Shown: positions 1 to 7,211 of the stretch, piece by piece | Layout of the letters: every line of letters begins with the position of its first letter | How positions within the stretch are numbered: position 1 is the stretch's first letter | Source of the DNA: Paractinoplanes rishiriensis | GTDB lineage: Bacteria; Actinomycetota; Actinomycetes; Mycobacteriales; Micromonosporaceae | Assembly (NCBI RefSeq): GCF_016862375.1 | Contig: NZ_BOMV01000098.1 | Location: 1 to 39,612 of the forward strand | Reading direction: 5' to 3' | DNA: 39,612 nt | Notes under the pieces: generated by a model | Told to the model about the DNA's origin: nothing | Seen by the model: only the letters and a program-made list of their open reading frames with translations | Databases searched by the model: none | Position numbers and translations under genes: made by a program

Positions 1-323
1 TAGGGCACACCAACGAGCACGCGTCATTACCGTGCGTGCCGGAGGCCGGTTCGTCGCGGGCGAGGCGCCCCTTCTGATGCCAGGGACGGACGGTGGGGGC
101 GCACGCCAACTCCGGAGCCCAAGATTCGCAATTTACGCTGCCCAACCTCTGCCGGGGACGCTGTTCGACAGGAAGATCGGTCGCCATGTAGCGCGCTCAG
201 TCACACCCTTGTGCCGCCCGGCGACGCAGCCCGCACGGGGCGTGTGACCGGCTCGCCGGTGCGCCACGCCGTGCCCCGTGGGCAGGGGCCGGGACGGCGG
301 CGCAGGCTGCGGCTCTGCGAGGT
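1..323. other. left-edge stretch without a recognised gene
   Basis: No family is recognised here. Two minus-strand frames are open. One starts at a GTG at 327 that overlaps the stop of the primase-polymerase gene as GTGA and runs 64 codons to 133. The other starts with an ATG at 186 and is still open at base 1. Neither has a convincing ribosome binding site or family signature, so either could be noise or the end of a coupled small gene. Confidence 0.3.
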
Positions 324-1280
324 TCACGCGACACGCCGCCGGGCGCCGCGGATCGGCCGTCGCGGATGCCTGAGCCCGGCCCGCCAGCCGGAATCGAGGG
401 TGCGGCGGATCTCGGCGCGGCTGAGACCGGCCGTCTGTGCCGCCTCGCTGAGCGCGTGGCGTACGGCGGCCTCGTCCACGCCGCCGCCGGCGGACAGCTG
501 GGCGAGGCGGAACGCGGCGGTGTTCAGGGCGTCGTTGCGGCCACCGCCGGTGATCCGACGGCCGTCGCGGACGACCGGTCGTGGGGCGAGCAGGATCCGT
601 TGCACCTCGCCGGCGAGCGCCGCTGCGGTGTAGCGGTCCAGATCGGTGACATCCGCTGCCGCCCCTTTCGGCAGCGGCGGTCGCGGGAGGACCAGGCGGC
701 GCAGCTCGGCCGGACACGACGGCAGCGCCGCAGCTGGTTGCCACGGCTGCTGGAAGCGGTAGGTAGCGCCGCTCGCGTGCACCGATGGTGGGGCGGCGAT
801 CAGGCCGCCCCGGCCGCGCCAGTCGACGCCGGGCAGCAGACCGACCCGGCTCGGCAGGCCGCTGGCGGCGAACCACAGATGCCAGCCGGCGCCGGTGCGC
901 ACGAGCGGCCCGGTGGGCCGTATCACCTTCAGCAGGTCGAGGATCGCGGCGAGCGCGGTGTTCGTGTCGATGTCGCAGACGTCGAGCACCGTGCCGGTGG
1001 CCAGGCCGATGTTCGCCGTCGGCCAGTGCCGCCACCAGGCGCGGATCAGCTGCGGCCGCAGCGTAGCGTCACGCAGCCCGTGCCGCAGCCGCGGATGCTT
1101 GCCCGCCGATGCGCACCCGGCCGCCTCGCGGCAACTGCAACCGACGGCGGCGGGCGTGTGCAGCGGCATGACCGGGATCCCGGCCGCCGCGTACCGCAAC
1201 GCCGCGGCGAGCAGTCCGGCGCGGGTGGACGGTCGCATGGCGTGCGGCCGTGGCGGCGGGCCGGCCGGCGGCGGCATCAT
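324..1280 (-). CDS. bifunctional DNA primase/polymerase (PrimPol N-terminal domain)
   Basis: A 318-aa protein with the layout of the archaeo-eukaryotic primase-polymerase domain found in actinobacterial plasmids, phages and integrative elements; it would synthesise primers and DNA for the element. Visible signatures are a Cys-rich segment running into GKHPR (residues 48-64), the metal-binding DID (103-105), GWHLWF with the conserved His (132-137) and GRGGLIAAPPS (156-166). After the domain there is only a short helical tail to the end; no helicase domain follows, so helicase activity would have to come from another protein. The ATG at 1280 overlaps the stop of an upstream 85-codon frame as ATGA; an in-frame ATG at 1238 is an alternative start closer to the domain. 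It is the last gene of the minus-strand cluster. The family call is firm; the role in element replication is inferred. Confidence 0.88.
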   Translation of the reverse strand: MMPPPAGPPPRPHAMRPSTRAGLLAAALRYAAAGIPVMPLHTPAAVGCSCREAAGCASAGKHPRLRHGLRDATLRPQLIRAWWRHWPTANIGLATGTVLDVCDIDTNTALAAILDLLKVIRPTGPLVRTGAGWHLWFAASGLPSRVGLLPGVDWRGRGGLIAAPPSVHASGATYRFQQPWQPAAALPSCPAELRRLVLPRPPLPKGAAADVTDLDRYTAAALAGEVQRILLAPRPVVRDGRRITGGGRNDALNTAAFRLAQLSAGGGVDEAAVRHALSEAAQTAGLSRAEIRRTLDSGWRAGLRHPRRPIRGARRRVA

Positions 1281-1534
1281 CGTCCAACCGCCCGGGTCGG
1301 TGGGCTTTGCCCTGTCGCTGCCGTGCGGCGGCGCGGCCCGGACCGGCCGGGTGGGGCAGCGTCGGCCGCCGCGTGTTGTGCGCTCTGGTGCGGGTGGTGT
1401 CGCCGCTCGGCTGCCGCGCAGATGCCGGGCGACTGGGGGCGTGTGGTCGCGGCAGGTCGGCCGCAGGCAGACGGCGGCGCCGTAACGGGATCACAGATGC
1501 CAGGTCTGCGTGCCGTGGCGGGCTGGTCGAACAC
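1277..1534 (-). CDS. possible short protein upstream of PrimPol
   Basis: An 85-codon frame that begins with GTG at 1534, six bases after a very good ribosome binding site (AAAGGAG), and whose TGA overlaps the PrimPol ATG as ATGA. That geometry argues for translation of this start and coupling to PrimPol. The protein itself is Ala/Pro/Arg-rich and not recognised. After the first few codons the +1 frame (which contains LASVIPLRRRRLPAADLP) looks at least as protein-like, so the gene may carry a frameshift. The start site is better supported than the product. Confidence 0.35.
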   Translation of the reverse strand: MFDQPATARRPGICDPVTAPPSACGRPAATTRPQSPGICAAAERRHHPHQSAQHAAADAAPPGRSGPRRRTAATGQSPPTRAVGR

Positions 1535-1722
1535 GGGAAACTCCTTTGCGGAAGAACGTCACGATGGGGTGGCGAAACCGCCGCCGGTCGCCGGGCCGGG
1601 TGGCGCGCCGTGACGGTGGCCCTTGCGTGGCGCCGGGCGGAAGGGGACCGGCCGCGGTGCGGATCGCGGCTGCGGTCACCGCCGGTCACGGGTAGGCGGT
1701 GTCGTCGGGGCGGGTGGCGCGG

Positions 1723-2199
1723 TTAGTCGTCGAGGCAGCGGTCGGCTTTGCGGAGCCGGGCCCTCAGTTCGCGTTCGTGGGTGTCGATGGCGTCTGCTTC
1801 GAGCGCCTCGTAATGCACCGACATGTCGCCAAGGGCGGTGGCCGGCAGGCCGGCCTTCTGCCACATCCGCGCGTAGAGCCCGGCGGCGCTGGTGGTCACC
1901 GGCGTGCGGAGGGTGACCTCGCACAGCGCGACGCAGCACTCGGCGGCGGTGCCCGGGCGGGTGTCGGCCTCGCCGGCGACGCGGTCGAGAAGTTCCCGGC
2001 AGTGCGAGCGGTAGACCAGCTCGTTGCGGGTGAGCAGGTCGCTGGTCGCGGTCAGCAGCGTGAAGCTGCGCCAGATCCGGTCGGCGGCGTGCGGGTGACG
2101 GTCTTGGGCGGCCTCGATCTCTTCTTCGGCGATAGTCATGGCGGCGAAGATCGACGTGAGAGCGTCCGTGGTTTCGGTGAGCAGGTCGGCGGGGTTCAC
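1723..2199 (-). CDS. hypothetical protein, helical
   Basis: A 158-aa protein starting with GTG at 2199 after GGAAGGA. It is not recognised. It is rich in Ala, Glu, Thr and Leu and appears all-helical: an acidic N-terminal helix containing EEEIEAAQ, a long central helical region (RIWRSFTLLTATSDLL, then CRELLDRVAG), and a charged C-terminal helix ending RKADRCLDD. There is no signal peptide, membrane segment or catalytic motif. It lies between the MGYTH-type protein and PrimPol in a co-directional cluster of element genes, so an accessory role in the element is the only reasonable inference. Confidence 0.65.
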   Translation of the reverse strand: MNPADLLTETTDALTSIFAAMTIAEEEIEAAQDRHPHAADRIWRSFTLLTATSDLLTRNELVYRSHCRELLDRVAGEADTRPGTAAECCVALCEVTLRTPVTTSAAGLYARMWQKAGLPATALGDMSVHYEALEADAIDTHERELRARLRKADRCLDD

Positions 2200-2330
2200 G
2201 GCGCACTGTTCCTTCCGGGATCGTCAATCGGGCTGGGTGGTCGCCCGGCGCGTGCCGGCGCTGTGCGCCGGTTCGCGGGCAGCAGGCAGCGGGGGCAGGG
2301 GATGCGGTGGGAAGGCTGTGGAACGGCAAA

Positions 2331-2363
2331 GAGCCCGGCCCTGCACGAGGCAGGGCCGGGCTC
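2331..2363 (-). terminator. perfect 13-bp GC hairpin
   Basis: Arms at 2331-2343 and 2351-2363 pair perfectly around a 7-base loop. Read on the minus strand the stem is followed by TTTGCC, a weak T tract. It lies between two minus-strand genes and about 130 bases before the GTG at 2199, so it can act as an intrinsic terminator or as an intercistronic RNA stabiliser. Confidence 0.6.
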
Positions 2364-2389
2364 GGTGAGGGCTGGGTGGGTGGATGCGG

Positions 2390-2884
2390 TCAGTCGGGGT
2401 CCGTCCGGGTGGCCAGATACCGGTAGTCGGCGGCGGTGGGCAGTGCTGCGCCGCTGAACGGGCTGGCCGTCGGCGCGGCGCCGAACAAACCTCGGATCAG
2501 CTGGCGGGCCGGGCGCCACTGCTGATCCCAGTCGCCGTCGCTGGCGATCCAGAAGGTGTTCGGCAGCAGCAGCTGGCAGCGCAGCAGGGTGGCGGTGACG
2601 GCGAGGTCGTAGGGCAGGGCCAGGGTTTTGCAGAAGCACCATTGCCGCCCGGTCGGGCCGGGTGCGGCGAGGGTGAAGGCTTCGCCGTTCCGGCCGGGGC
2701 CGCCGTTGAAGGAGATGCCGTCGGCGGGGCTCAGCCGCGGTACGCCTGCCGCGTCAGGCCCGGCGATCGCGACGTGGGTGGTGACGGCGGCGATGATGGC
2801 GGTGGTGTCCTGCACGATGGCCGGCCAGGCGGCCGCGTAGGCGCCGCTGTGCGGCTGGTACCGCCAGCAGTGGGTGTATCCCAT
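2390..2884 (-). CDS. hypothetical protein beginning MGYTH
   Basis: A 164-aa protein with ATG at 2884 and a GGGGA Shine-Dalgarno seven bases upstream. The opening MGYTHCWRY resembles small proteins of unknown function that begin MGYTHYW in phages and actinobacterial elements; that link is from memory of the motif only. A second conserved-looking block is DGISFNGGPGRNGEAF (residues 55-70), followed by WCFCKTLALPYD. No transmembrane or catalytic signature is seen. It sits mid-cluster with hairpins on both sides. Confidence 0.7.
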   Translation of the reverse strand: MGYTHCWRYQPHSGAYAAAWPAIVQDTTAIIAAVTTHVAIAGPDAAGVPRLSPADGISFNGGPGRNGEAFTLAAPGPTGRQWCFCKTLALPYDLAVTATLLRCQLLLPNTFWIASDGDWDQQWRPARQLIRGLFGAAPTASPFSGAALPTAADYRYLATRTDPD

Positions 2885-2923
2885 GGTGAAGTCCCCGATC
2901 GTGAAACGGCGGGCAGGGGTCGA

Positions 2924-2954
2924 CCGCCCGGCAAGGCCGACGCTTGCCGAGCGG
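2924..2954 (-). terminator. intercistronic hairpin
   Basis: CGGCAAG (2929-2935) pairs with CTTGCCG (2943-2949), and the stem extends outward through CCGC/GCGG across one C-A mismatch. On the minus strand it is followed by GC-rich sequence and then GTTTCACG, about 40 bases before the ATG at 2884. It is probably a weak terminator or an mRNA-processing or stability element. Confidence 0.4.
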
Positions 2955-2971
2955 TATCGGGCGGGTGCACG

Positions 2972-3427
2972 TCAGTCGTCGGTCTCGACGCGGAAGGAGC
3001 CCCGGCCTTCCGGATACGCGGTGATCGAGTCCATGTCGTCGAGCTCTCGTTCGGCATCACGGACCAGATCGGCGGCTTGGTCGCGGGCGTCGTCTTCGCT
3101 GACGGCGGTGACGGTGAGCCGCAGCTCGACGGTGGCGGTGACGGTGAAGTCCCGATCGCGGGTGGCCAGTTCGATATGCAGGCCGGCGTTAAGGGCGCCG
3201 ATCACCTCGTCGAACTCTTTGCACCAGCCGCGATCCTCGGCTTCTTTGAGCAGCTTCTCGCCGATGAGCTCGACGTCCTCGCGGTGCCGCCGTTGCGCGT
3301 CCGCGGCCAGCCGCCCCTGCCGTTCGGCGTCGGCGCGCGCTGCGGCCAGCGCGTCATGCAGCTCTCGTTCGGCTTTCGCGGCGGTCTCGATGTGCGCGGC
3401 GATCATGAGTGTTTCCACGATGGTCAC
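2972..3427 (-). CDS. hypothetical protein with coiled-coil N-terminus
   Basis: A 151-aa protein starting with GTG at 3427; GGAAGGGAG lies just upstream. Residues 15-75 are strongly helical and charged (AAKAERELHDALAAARADAE onward), consistent with a coiled coil. Residues 85-125 form an alternating beta-like stretch (DFTVTATVELRLTVTAV) followed by an acidic helix (DDARDQAADLVRDAEREL). It is not recognised. The beta-then-helix half could be a small ferredoxin-like fold, but that is a guess. It lies 54 bases downstream of the 131-aa gene and is probably co-transcribed with it. Confidence 0.65.
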   Translation of the reverse strand: MTIVETLMIAAHIETAAKAERELHDALAAARADAERQGRLAADAQRRHREDVELIGEKLLKEAEDRGWCKEFDEVIGALNAGLHIELATRDRDFTVTATVELRLTVTAVSEDDARDQAADLVRDAERELDDMDSITAYPEGRGSFRVETDD

Positions 3428-3481
3428 GTGCTCCCTTCCAAGGCGGGATGGAGAAAGTGCGGGTGTGGCTGCAGGCGCGGG

Positions 3482-3877
3482 TCAGCGGGCGAACCCGGTG
3501 GCGGGCAGGGCGGACCAGGTGCCGGGATGGGGCGCGTCGACGGGGTGGTCGGGTTCGTGTTCGTGATCTGCCATGACGGCGCCGGCGAACGGGGGCTGCC
3601 ACAGCACGCTCTGGTCCGCGGTGGTGATGGCTTCGGCCTGGCAACCGGCGGCGGTGCACCGGTTCGGTGCGGCCTCGAATGCGATCCAATAGGTCCCGGC
3701 GGCGGTGCAGACGGTCAGTGACAGCGGCCCGTCGGCGTGCACCGTCTGCGGGCCTGCCGATTCGGTGAGCAGCCGGTGCAGCTGCCACAGCCAGCTGCCT
3801 GCGGCGGCCAGGACACTCGGGTGGGTGCCGCCGTAGGTGTCGGCGAGTGCGGCGAGGTGCTGCTGGCAGCGGGTCAT
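3482..3877 (-). CDS. hypothetical protein, second half of a possible frameshifted gene
   Basis: 131 codons from an ATG at 3877 that overlaps the TGA of the preceding gene as ATGA. It is not recognised; visible features are a helical N-terminus (CQQHLAALADTYGG), a beta-rich centre with CTAAGTYWIAFEA, a pair of nearby cysteines and an acidic His-rich stretch (MADHEHEPDHP). Coding-like sequence in this frame extends about 27 codons upstream of the ATG (TLAEPDRTDTVQLEITAG) where no start codon exists, while the upstream gene's own frame loses its GC3 bias there. Translational coupling, or a one-base deletion that split a longer protein, would both fit. Confidence 0.6.
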   Translation of the reverse strand: MTRCQQHLAALADTYGGTHPSVLAAAGSWLWQLHRLLTESAGPQTVHADGPLSLTVCTAAGTYWIAFEAAPNRCTAAGCQAEAITTADQSVLWQPPFAGAVMADHEHEPDHPVDAPHPGTWSALPATGFAR

Positions 3878-4314
3878 GGTGGCGGCGGCACCGGCGGTGA
3901 TCTCGAGTTGGACGGTGTCCGTGCGATCGGGCTCGGCGAGTGTGGGGTGGCCACCGTTGGGTCGTCGTAGGCGCTGGGCATCAGGGCGGCGAAGTCCATC
4001 TCGACCGCGATGGTGGAGGCGCCCCATCCGGCGACGCGGCCGGTGACGACGAGGCAGATGCCGGTCCACTGGCTGATCGGGACGGCGTAGAGGCCGCGCT
4101 CGAACGCCGCATCGCAGCAGAGGTCGGCGTAGGTGTCGCCGGTGCCAGCGAGCAGGGCGGTGAAGACAGCGGCGACGACGGTGTCGACCAGATCACGCGG
4201 ATCCGCGATGTCGGCATGCAGGGCCTGGCGGACGGTGTCGAGTTCGGTGTCGGTCAGCGGCCGCCGCACGAGATAGACGCCGGTGTTCGGCGGGACGGTG
4301 AAACGGATGGACAT
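3874..4314 (-). CDS. hypothetical protein, first half of a possible frameshifted gene
   Basis: 146 codons from an ATG at 4314, which follows a Shine-Dalgarno (GGAGG) and the hairpin at 4341-4375. It is not recognised. The N-terminal 110 residues look like a folded domain (VYLVRRPLTDTELDTVRQAL, then DLVDTVVAAVFTALLAGTGD and GICLVVTGRVAGWGAS). The last 25 or so residues are Pro/Ser-rich and out of character, and around 3955-3965 the better GC3 bias moves to the frame one base back, which is the frame of the next gene. The real product may therefore be a fusion with the 131-aa frame. Confidence 0.6.
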   Translation of the reverse strand: MSIRFTVPPNTGVYLVRRPLTDTELDTVRQALHADIADPRDLVDTVVAAVFTALLAGTGDTYADLCCDAAFERGLYAVPISQWTGICLVVTGRVAGWGASTIAVEMDFAALMPSAYDDPTVATPHSPSPIARTPSNSRSPPVPPPP

Positions 4315-4340
4315 GAGGGCGCCTCCGGGCACAACAAGAG

Positions 4341-4375
4341 CCGGCCCCGGGTGACCGTGTGGTCCCCAGGGCCGG
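4341..4375 (-). terminator. intercistronic hairpin
   Basis: CCGGCCC (4341-4347) pairs with GGGCCGG (4369-4375), with further imperfect pairing inside (GGGTGACC against GGTCCCC). On the minus strand it is followed by CTCTTGTTG and then the GGAGG of the gene starting at 4314. The position fits a terminator or attenuator that also sits in the leader of the next gene. Confidence 0.45.
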
Positions 4376-4418
4376 TAATGAGAAAAGGGGGAGTTCGGGA
4401 AGACGCGCCGGAGCGGGG

Positions 4419-5360
4419 TCAGCCGGGCGCGCGGCGGAAGACCGCGACGCGGCTGTCGGGCAGCACAATGCCGCGGACCTCGTCGTCGAACAGGATCCCG
4501 GTGAAGCGGCACAGGTCGAACAGGTGCGCCGGAATCCCCGCATTCGTCAGTGCTTGGGTCCAGCCGCGCCGGTCCAGCTCGGCGCTGGCGTAGGCCTGCC
4601 GGTGCGGATACCGGCCGAGATACGAGGTGGTGAACGCGTCGAGGATGTCCGCCGGGTCCGCCTGCTGGTGAGCGGCGCCTTCGGCGTAGAGCCAGTCCCC
4701 GATCACGGCTGCGGGAAGGTCATGGCCGGCGGCGAGGTGCTCGATGGCGCACAGCACCGGCACCGGCAGCGGGTGGGCGCCGCTGGCGTAGGCGCCGTAC
4801 CCGCGGGCGTCGACGACCAGCGCCTCCCGGCTGGTGCCGATCAGCGACGCCACGTGTGCCCGGGCGGCCGTAAGGTCCGGGCCGAGGCTGGTCCACCAGG
4901 TCAGCGTCGGCTCTGCCGGGTCGGCGACGCGGACCCGGGTGCCGGGGCCGCGGACGTCGGGTTCGGCGCCGGGGCTGCGCCGGTCGCGGTGATCGCGGAG
5001 CCGGGCCAACTGGTCGACCGCCCGTCGGGTCAGCTGCGCCAGCGCCTCCACGGCTTTCGCCTGGTGGGCGCGCTGGTATGCGCTGAACTGCCCGTCCGCA
5101 GCGGTCACCTGGGCGCGGTAGGTCAGCCATGCGACCGGCGTGTTGTCACTGGATACGACATAGCAGATGCTGTCGCCGGTGACCTCAGTGGTGGGGTAGA
5201 GGCTGTCGTGCAGGGTCTGTGCGGCCTGCGCGGTGAGGGCGCCGGCCGGGATGTGCGGCACGTGGTGGATCAGGCTGTGGCCGACCAGCCGGCCGGCGTC
5301 GACGGCACCGAGCGCGCGGATCAACCGCCACGCCTGCTCCTGCGTGCAGCGGCGGGTCAC
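4419..5360 (-). CDS. two-part protein with an ArdA-like (antirestriction) C-terminus
   Basis: A 313-aa protein starting with GTG at 5360, one base inside the TAG of the upstream frame (TAGTG), so translation is probably coupled. Residues 1-110 contain ICYVVSSDNTPVAWLTYRA followed by FSAYQRAHQ, resembling a small module seen in phage and plasmid proteins (DUF8033-like; tentative). The C-terminal 85 residues (ILDAFTTSYLGRYPHRQAYA, then the tail IVLPDSRVAVFRR) resemble the last domain of ArdA antirestriction proteins, DNA mimics that inhibit type I restriction enzymes and end in a similar V-FRR. The middle is a Trp-containing helical linker. Its place beside a DNA methyltransferase fits protection of incoming element DNA. 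The ArdA assignment is by motif impression only. Confidence 0.55.
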   Translation of the reverse strand: MTRRCTQEQAWRLIRALGAVDAGRLVGHSLIHHVPHIPAGALTAQAAQTLHDSLYPTTEVTGDSICYVVSSDNTPVAWLTYRAQVTAADGQFSAYQRAHQAKAVEALAQLTRRAVDQLARLRDHRDRRSPGAEPDVRGPGTRVRVADPAEPTLTWWTSLGPDLTAARAHVASLIGTSREALVVDARGYGAYASGAHPLPVPVLCAIEHLAAGHDLPAAVIGDWLYAEGAAHQQADPADILDAFTTSYLGRYPHRQAYASAELDRRGWTQALTNAGIPAHLFDLCRFTGILFDDEVRGIVLPDSRVAVFRRAPG

Positions 5361-5589
5361 TAGCTCCTCCTCACGGTCACCGGTGACGCTGGCGTGCCGC
5401 CGGTGATGGTTGTCTGGTTGTGGTGGGTGGTGAGCTCGTCGAGGACGGCGAAGCAGGCGCGGCGGGCGGTGCGGCGTCGGTCGGGGAACAAGCCACGGTG
5501 GGCGTAGCCGGCCCGGCCGGTGTCTGCTCGAGCTGCGCGGTGGTGGCGCCGGCGAGGTTCGCGGCGGCGATGGTCAGGTCGCGTGTCAT
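5360..5589 (-). pseudogene. small coupled gene with an apparent one-base frameshift
   Basis: The ATG at 5589 overlaps the TGA of the C5 methyltransferase as ATGA, so a start here is well supported. The first 22 codons (MTRDLTIAAANLAGATTAQL) have excellent GC3. Near 5523-5530 the coding signal moves back one base to a frame reading AGYAHRGLFPDRRRTARRAC, then TTHHNQTTITGG, which ends at a TAG (5360-5362) overlapping the GTG of the next gene. The unshifted frame instead ends at 5377 (70 aa) with a low-complexity Pro/Ser/Thr tail. A continuous ancestral protein of about 76 aa is therefore likely. No function is recognised. Confidence 0.55.
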
Positions 5590-7121
5590 GCGGCGAGGGC
5601 CCACTGTGCGGTGTGGAAGGTGGGGGTTCGGCCGGAGACGGTTTCGACCAGCGCGGCGATCAAGTCCCGCGCCGCGGGTGGGGTGACGGCGTTGCCGGCT
5701 TGGCGGACGCGTTCGCGGCGGGTGCCGAGGATGACGTAGCTGCGGTCGAACGCCATCCCGGCCTGGATTTCGTGTGGCTCCAGCATCCGGAACAGGCAAT
5801 CCTCCACGGCGAGGTGCGCGCCGAGCAGCGCGTACCGGTCGACCGTGGACAAGGCCCCCATCGGTTCGCCGACGGTGCGGGTGCGGCCGCTGGAGTAGTA
5901 GGGCACTAGCAGGTGCGGCCAGGTCAGCAGGCCGTGGTGGTTCCCGGCTGCGGTCACGGCGGGCAGCGGGTGCGTGCCGGCGGGGCGGGCGACGCCGTGG
6001 TTACGCATCGGCACCACGAGCGCGTCGTTCGGCACGACGAGGGCGTCCTGGTGGCGTCCGGTCTGCGCGCGTAGCGGCTGGTCGACCGGGCGGACGTGCG
6101 CGACGGTGGCGCGGCCTTCCAGCGCGACGACCAGCGGGGGGACGGCGACGGCGTCGTTCTCCCGGGTGGTGCGGGCCGGCATCGGCACGTCCAAAGGCTG
6201 CGGCTGGGTGCGCCAGGTGCCGCCGACGGGCACCAGCACCGGCCGGGCGTACCGGTCGAGGCCGTCGGTGATGCGCGCCATGGTCTTGTCGGCCAGGCGT
6301 TCTGGCCGGTCGCCGATGCGGGTGCCGGGGTTGGCCCAGTCGATGGCGACCGCGGCGGGCAGCACCTGGGGATAGACCTGGTTGCCGCGGCAGTCGGTGG
6401 TGGGGCAGCGCCACACGTACTGGCCGTGGGCGCCGTAGCGGCCCCACTGCCGGTCGGGTTGTTTCCACGCCTGGATCGGTTTTTGCGTGATGCCGCACCG
6501 GTCACAGGTGGCGTCCGGGCGGGTCCAGCGGCGCAGGTCCGGGCAGCGACCGAGGCTGGCCCGGTGGCCGATGGTGTACCAGCGGTCGCGGGACTGGCAG
6601 GCTCCGGGGCCGCCGGCCTGGGCGAACATCGAGTTCAGGTAGACGGTGTGCAGGCAGTAGCCGAGATCGGTCAGGGCGAGGCGCCAGGCCCGGTAGGGCA
6701 GCCATTTGACGACCTCGACGACGTTCTCGACCACGAAGCCGAGGTAGGGGCGGCCGGCGAGCAGTTTCGCCTCGAGGAACCGGGCGACGTCCCACATGGT
6801 TGCTCGGGAGCGTTCGGCGGCCTCGTCGGGCAGGGTCTGCCCGAACAGGTCGGGGATCTTGTCGGCGTCGCGGACGCCTTTGGCCTGGGAGTGGCTGGTG
6901 CACTCCGGGGAGGCCCACAGCAAGTCGGTGTGCGGGTAGCGGCGCGGGTCGACCTGGGAGATGTCGGCGCAGTCGTGCGCGGCCTGCGGCAGGTTGTGCT
7001 GGTGGGTGGCGATCGCTTTGGCCCAGTGGTTGGCGGCCATGACCACGCGCACGCCGCGGACGAGTTCGGCGCCGCTGCTGCTGCCTCCGGCGCCGCAGAA
7101 AAGATCGGTGAGGGTGAACAC
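5586..7121 (-). CDS. DNA (cytosine-5-)-methyltransferase
   Basis: A 511-aa C5-cytosine DNA methyltransferase that transfers a methyl group from S-adenosylmethionine to cytosine in its target site. Motif I is LTDLFCGAGG (4-13), the catalytic loop is SPECTSHSQAKG with nucleophile C74, motif VI is ENV (132-134), motif VIII is QSRDR (176-180), and motif X near the C-terminus reads RQAGNAVTPPAARDL. The catalytic loop has SPEC in place of the usual PPC. Cys pairs at 206-209 (CDRC) and 239-244 (CPTTDC) suggest a zinc-binding insert near the target-recognition region. GTG at 7121 is chosen because GGAGG at 7131-7135 precedes it by nine bases; a longer frame from 7142 would place that site inside the gene. 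No restriction endonuclease is adjacent, so an orphan protective enzyme is most likely. Confidence 0.93.
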   Translation of the reverse strand: MFTLTDLFCGAGGSSSGAELVRGVRVVMAANHWAKAIATHQHNLPQAAHDCADISQVDPRRYPHTDLLWASPECTSHSQAKGVRDADKIPDLFGQTLPDEAAERSRATMWDVARFLEAKLLAGRPYLGFVVENVVEVVKWLPYRAWRLALTDLGYCLHTVYLNSMFAQAGGPGACQSRDRWYTIGHRASLGRCPDLRRWTRPDATCDRCGITQKPIQAWKQPDRQWGRYGAHGQYVWRCPTTDCRGNQVYPQVLPAAVAIDWANPGTRIGDRPERLADKTMARITDGLDRYARPVLVPVGGTWRTQPQPLDVPMPARTTRENDAVAVPPLVVALEGRATVAHVRPVDQPLRAQTGRHQDALVVPNDALVVPMRNHGVARPAGTHPLPAVTAAGNHHGLLTWPHLLVPYYSSGRTRTVGEPMGALSTVDRYALLGAHLAVEDCLFRMLEPHEIQAGMAFDRSYVILGTRRERVRQAGNAVTPPAARDLIAALVETVSGRTPTFHTAQWALAA

Positions 7122-7130
7122 CGGGAAAGT

Positions 7131-7135
7131 CCTCC
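7131..7135 (-). promoter_or_regulatory. ribosome binding site that decides the methyltransferase start
   Basis: GGAGG on the minus strand, nine bases before the GTG at 7121. It excludes the upstream TTG at 7142 as the natural start. Confidence 0.7.
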
Positions 7136-7144
7136 GGAACAAAG

Positions 7145-7180
7145 ACGGCGCGAGCCCCGGGGAAGCGGGGCTCGCGCCGT
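7145..7180 (-). terminator. perfect 14-bp GC hairpin before the methyltransferase
   Basis: Arms at 7145-7158 and 7167-7180 are perfect complements with an 8-base loop. On the minus strand the stem is followed by CTTTGTTCC and, ten bases later, the ribosome binding site of the C5 methyltransferase. There is no room for a promoter between stem and gene, so read-through, antitermination or RNA processing must supply the downstream transcript. Confidence 0.6.
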
Positions 7181-7211
7181 GGTCTACGGGGTGACGAGGC
7201 GTGCGACGAGG

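Noticed and set aside
3940..5540. Programmed -1 ribosomal frameshifting at 3.96 and 5.53 kb
   Set aside because: No X-XXY-YYZ slippery heptamer is present in frame at either place; indel or decay is simpler.
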